NCBI GenBank assembly: GCA_964385465.1
Contig: CAYLPJ010000089.1
Coordinates: 1-14,177 of the forward strand
Length of the DNA: 14,177 bases
DNA from: CAYLPJ01 sp964385465
GTDB taxonomy: Bacteria > Planctomycetota > Phycisphaerae > SM23-33
Reading direction: 5' to 3'
Shown in pieces: positions 11,563 to 14,177 of this stretch. The translations under genes were made by a program, and so were the position numbers. Position 1 is the first letter of the stretch. Each line of letters begins with the position of its first letter. Below the pieces are notes generated by a model, which saw only the letters and a list, made by a program, of their open reading frames with translations, did no database searches and was not told where the DNA came from.

Positions 11563-11846
11563 AGGCCAACGACTACAGCATCGTGATCCGCCCGCTGATC
11601 ACCGAGAAGGGCACGCACCAGTCGCAGGCGATGAACGCCTACAGCTTCGAGGTCGCGACGTGGGCGAACAAGACCCAGATCCGCAAGGCGATCGAGGACA
11701 TCTACGACGTGAAGGTGCTCGACGTGCGGACCTCCGGCCGCCGGGGCAAGCCGCGCCGGACCCGCTGGAACCGCTGGGGCAAGACGAGGCACTGGAAGAA
11801 GGCCGTGGTGGTCCTCCACGAAGACCACCACATCGACCTGTTCTAG
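11559..11846 (+). CDS. rplW: Large ribosomal subunit protein uL23
   Basis: The 95-residue protein is of normal length. L23 sits at the exit of the peptide tunnel and docks trigger factor and SRP. VIRPLITEKGT carries Glu16, aligned with E. coli Glu18 of the trigger-factor contact. YSFEVATWANKTQIRKAIEDIYDVKVLDVRT is the conserved core, followed by a basic loop RRGKPRRTRWNRWGKTRHWKKA. The start codon overlaps the rplD stop as ATGA. Confidence 0.97.
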   Translation: MKANDYSIVIRPLITEKGTHQSQAMNAYSFEVATWANKTQIRKAIEDIYDVKVLDVRTSGRRGKPRRTRWNRWGKTRHWKKAVVVLHEDHHIDLF

Positions 11847-11867
11847 GCAGACTCACGAGGCCGAACC

Positions 11868-12722
11868 ATGGCGATCAAGACATACAAACGAACCTCCGCG
11901 GGCCGGCGAAACAGCTCGGTCAACATCCGCGAGGACGTGACGGCGACCACGCCGGAAAAGTCCCTGCTCCGCCCGCTGCACAAGACCGGCGGACGGAACT
12001 TCCACGGCAAGATCACCTCCGCCCACCGCGGAGGCGGGCACAAGCGGCGGTACCGCGTGATCGACTTCCGCCGCAACAAGGACGCCCAGGCCGCCGAGGT
12101 CCTCACCATCGAGTATGACCCCAACCGCACGTGCAACATCGCGCTGGTGCAGTACGAGGACGGCGAGAAGCGGTACATCCTCTCGCCGCTGGGCCTGAAG
12201 ATCGGCCAGAAGATCTACTCCGGCGACGAGGGCGTCGAGCCCCGCGTGGGCAACTGCCTGCCGTTGGCGAAGATCCCCACCGGGCTGGAGGTCCACAACA
12301 TCGAGATGAACCCCGGGCAGGGCGGCAAGATGGTTCGCTCGGCCGGGGCGTCGGCCCGCCTGGCCGCCCGCGACGGCGGGATGGCCCACCTGCTGCTGCC
12401 CTCCGGCGAGATGCGCATGGTCAACGCCAAGTGCCGCGCCACCATCGGGCGGCTGGGCAACCTGGAGCACCAGGGCGTTCGCCTCGGCAAGGCCGGGCGC
12501 AAGCGTCATCTCGGGCGCCGACCGCACACGCGCGGCTCGGCGATGAACCCGGTCGCCCACCCGATGGGCGGCGGAGAGGGCCGGCGGGCCGGAGGGCGTC
12601 ACCCCTGCTCGTCGAAGGGCAAGCTGGCCAAGGGCGGCAAGACGCGCCGCAAGCGGAAATCCTCGAACCGACTGATCCTGCGCCGGCGCCGCAACAAGCG
12701 GGCCGGGCAGTTGGTCCTGTAA
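11868..12722 (+). CDS. rplB: Large ribosomal subunit protein uL2
   Basis: The 284-residue protein is full length for L2, which binds 23S domain IV at the subunit interface and is needed for subunit joining and peptidyl transfer. Motifs seen are GGRNFHGKIT (41-50), EYDPNRTCNIALV (82-94) and IPTGLEVHNIEMNPGQGG (136-153). The C-terminal loop AMNPVAHPMGGGEGR (225-239) retains His231, which matches the E. coli His229 known to matter for peptidyl transfer. The flanking Asp and His of NPVDHPHGGG are Ala230 and Met233. Met is common in some phyla; Ala is less so. The tail is strongly basic. GAGG at 11857-11860 is the ribosome binding site. Confidence 0.97.
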   Translation: MAIKTYKRTSAGRRNSSVNIREDVTATTPEKSLLRPLHKTGGRNFHGKITSAHRGGGHKRRYRVIDFRRNKDAQAAEVLTIEYDPNRTCNIALVQYEDGEKRYILSPLGLKIGQKIYSGDEGVEPRVGNCLPLAKIPTGLEVHNIEMNPGQGGKMVRSAGASARLAARDGGMAHLLLPSGEMRMVNAKCRATIGRLGNLEHQGVRLGKAGRKRHLGRRPHTRGSAMNPVAHPMGGGEGRRAGGRHPCSSKGKLAKGGKTRRKRKSSNRLILRRRRNKRAGQLVL

Positions 12723-12740
12723 GCCGAAAGGGATCGATCG

Positions 12741-13013
12741 ATGACGCGAAGCGCCAAGAAAGGCCCGTTCGTGGACGAGAAGCTGTACCGCAAGGTGCAG
12801 ATGGCCGAGCAGCGCAACAGCCGGGAGCCCATCCGCACCTGGTCGCGGGCGTGCACGATCGTCCCGGAGTTCATCGGGCAGACGTTCCTGGTGCACAACG
12901 GCAAGACGTTTCACAAGGTGCTGGTCACCGAGGACATGGTCGGGCACAAGCTGGGCGAGTTCAGCCCCACCCGGACGTTCCGAGGCCACAGCGGCGGGCG
13001 GAGAAGCAGGTAG
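12741..13013 (+). CDS. rpsS: Small ribosomal subunit protein uS19
   Basis: The 90-residue protein with KKGPFVDEKLYRKV near the start and VGHKLGEFSPTRTFRGHSG at the end is typical S19, which forms a complex with S13 in the 30S head and touches the A- and P-site tRNAs. AAGGGA, 7 nt before the ATG, is the ribosome binding site. It lies 18 nt after rplB; the 47-nt spacer to rplV carries a perfect palindrome. Confidence 0.97.
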   Translation: MTRSAKKGPFVDEKLYRKVQMAEQRNSREPIRTWSRACTIVPEFIGQTFLVHNGKTFHKVLVTEDMVGHKLGEFSPTRTFRGHSGGRRSR

Positions 13014-13020
13014 GTCCGCG

Positions 13021-13040
13021 GCGGCCCCGGCCGGGGCCGC
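13021..13040 (+). repeat. Perfect 20-nt GC palindrome between rpsS and rplV
   Basis: GCGGCCCCGG is followed directly by its reverse complement CCGGGGCCGC. As RNA it gives an 8-bp stem with a GGCC loop, starting 8 nt after the rpsS stop and ending 20 nt before the rplV ATG. No T-run follows, so it is unlikely to be an intrinsic terminator. Confidence 0.7.
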
Positions 13041-13060
13041 TCGCGCGGGAGCAGAAGGCA

Positions 13061-13399
13061 ATGGCTTGGCGAGCGAAACATCGATATGCCCGGATCAGCC
13101 CGCGGAAGGCCCGCCTGGTGGCGGACCTGATTCGCGGTCGGGACGTTCAGGACGCCCTGAACATCCTCAAGTTCACGCCCAACCGTGCGGCGGGCATGGT
13201 CTCGAAGGTCCTCACCAGCGCGATCGCCAGCGCAAACGAGGCCGAGGCCGACGTGGAACGGCTGATCGTCGAGCGGTCCTTCGTGGACGAGGGCCCGACG
13301 ATCAAGCGGTGGCATCCGAAGGACCGTGGCCGGGCGCATCCGATCATGAAGCGGACGTGCCACATCACGGTCGAGGTGGAAGAGGAACTGGAAGTCTGA
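13061..13399 (+). CDS. rplV: Large ribosomal subunit protein uL22
   Basis: The 112-residue protein is of normal length. L22 binds all 23S domains and its long beta-hairpin lines the exit tunnel. ARISPRKARLVADLIRG (10-26) is the conserved start region. The hairpin segment GPTIKRWHPKDRGRAHPIMKRTCHITV (78-104) is intact, with no deletion of the kind seen in macrolide-resistant strains. The start was placed at MAWRAKHRYARIS; the open frame extends upstream but without L22-like sequence. AAGG just before the start and GGGAG at 13047-13051 are possible ribosome binding sites. Confidence 0.96.
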   Translation: MAWRAKHRYARISPRKARLVADLIRGRDVQDALNILKFTPNRAAGMVSKVLTSAIASANEAEADVERLIVERSFVDEGPTIKRWHPKDRGRAHPIMKRTCHITVEVEEELEV

Positions 13400-13424
13400 C
13401 GCGCAGCAGCGCAGCGAGGCGGAC

Positions 13425-14177
13425 ATGGGCCAGAAGGTCTCCCCAATAGGATTTCGCACCGGCGTGACCATCGGCTGGAAGAGCCGGTGGTTCGCCCCGA
13501 AGAGCAACTTCGGGGAGTTTCTCGTCGAGGACGCGAGGATTCGACGGTTCATCGAGGACAAGCTGAACCGCCAGCCCCCCTACGCCGCGATCAGCGAGAT
13601 CCAGATCGAGCGGACGCGGGAAGAGGTCAAGGTCTACCTCAAGACTGCTCGCCCGGGCCTGGTCATCGGCCCCAAGGGCGCCGAGGTCGACAAGCTCCGC
13701 GGCGTGCTGGAAGATCTCACCGACCGCCGCGTCAACATCAACATCGTCGAGATCAAGAACCCCGACCTCGACGCCCAGCTTGTCGCCGAAGGCATCAGCG
13801 AGCAGCTCAAGCGCCGCGCCAGCTTCCGCCGGACCGTCAAGCAGCGGGCCGAGGCGGCCATGCAGGCCGGGGCCAAGGGCGTCAAGGTCCAGATCGCCGG
13901 GCGGCTGGGCGGGGCGGACATGAGCCGCAGCGAGACGCAGATCCTCGGCTCGATCCCGTTGCAGACCCTCGAGGCCGACGTGGACTACGGCTTCACGCAC
14001 TGCAAGACCACCTATGGCACGATCGGCGTGAAGGTGTGGATCTACCGCGGCATGTTCGCCGAGCAGGCCGAGCAGGCCGAGCAGGCGCCTCCGCCTCCTC
14101 CGCGTCGCGGCCGAGGGCCCGGCGGGCCGGGCGGGCCCGGCGGCGGACGCCCCGGCGGGCGCGGCGGGCGCGGCGGA
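13425..14177 (+). CDS. rpsC: Small ribosomal subunit protein uS3, 3' end outside window, with Gly/Arg-rich tail
   Basis: The frame stays open to the last base: 251 residues with no stop. S3 is a 30S head protein at the mRNA entry channel with helicase activity. MGQKVSPIGFRTGV is the typical start. The KH domain loop GPKG is at 82-85. RR at 135-136 and Lys139 align with the E. coli helicase residues R131, R132 and K135. LGGADMSRSE and TTYGTIGVKVWIYRG close the conserved part at about residue 209. After that come three AEQ repeats (212-220), five Pro (222-226), and a Gly/Pro/Arg-rich RGG-like stretch (227-251) that is still unfinished at the window edge. E. coli S3 is 233 residues, so this one is extended. 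GAGG at 13416-13419 is the ribosome binding site. Confidence 0.96.
   Translation, partial: MGQKVSPIGFRTGVTIGWKSRWFAPKSNFGEFLVEDARIRRFIEDKLNRQPPYAAISEIQIERTREEVKVYLKTARPGLVIGPKGAEVDKLRGVLEDLTDRRVNINIVEIKNPDLDAQLVAEGISEQLKRRASFRRTVKQRAEAAMQAGAKGVKVQIAGRLGGADMSRSETQILGSIPLQTLEADVDYGFTHCKTTYGTIGVKVWIYRGMFAEQAEQAEQAPPPPPRRGRGPGGPGGPGGGRPGGRGGRGG

Noticed and set aside
14100..14177. G-quadruplex at the end of rpsC
   Set aside because: Only three GGG runs lie close together; the pattern is explained by Gly/Pro/Arg codons of the tail.

Overview
This is a very GC-rich bacterial window holding the fused rpoBC / str / S10 ribosomal superoperon. All genes lie on the + strand. The order is rpoB (3' part), rpoC, rpsL, rpsG, fusA, rpsJ, rplC, rplD, rplW, rplB, rpsS, rplV and rpsC (5' part, running off the window). 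Several proteins (S3 N-terminus, S7 C-terminus, L3, L22, the RpoC C-terminus) read to me like Planctomycetota, perhaps Phycisphaerae. That placement is from memory of these families, not from a search.

Layout: 1-1488 encodes the end of the beta subunit and 1524-5849 the complete beta' subunit. S12 follows after 10 nt, then S7. A 463-nt non-coding leader packed with GC-rich hairpins (6765-7227) precedes EF-G (7228-9309). A second non-coding gap (9310-9683) holds a GC hairpin, an inverted pair of degenerate 7-nt repeat arrays, and a good sigma70-type promoter (TTGACA, 16 nt, TATGTT) that opens the S10 operon. From rpsJ to rpsC the genes are packed with gaps of 9-47 nt and one ATGA overlap (rplD/rplW). 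tuf, which often sits between fusA and rpsJ, is absent here.

How it works together: the window encodes the catalytic core of RNA polymerase, the decoding and head proteins of the 30S subunit (S12, S7, S10, S19, S3), the translocase, and early-assembling or tunnel proteins of the 50S subunit (L3, L4, L23, L2, L22).

I see no obviously new multi-gene system; the gene content is housekeeping. The points that deserve a second look lie in the DNA between and inside these genes: a low-GC codon patch near the end of rpoC carrying a promoter-like TTGACA-17-GAAAAT; the 7-nt inverted repeat arrays; the multi-hairpin fusA leader; and a perfect 20-nt palindrome before rplV. In the proteins they are a 90-residue acidic tail on L4, an RGG-like tail on S3, Arg at S12 position 88, and changed residues in the L2 peptidyl-transferase loop.
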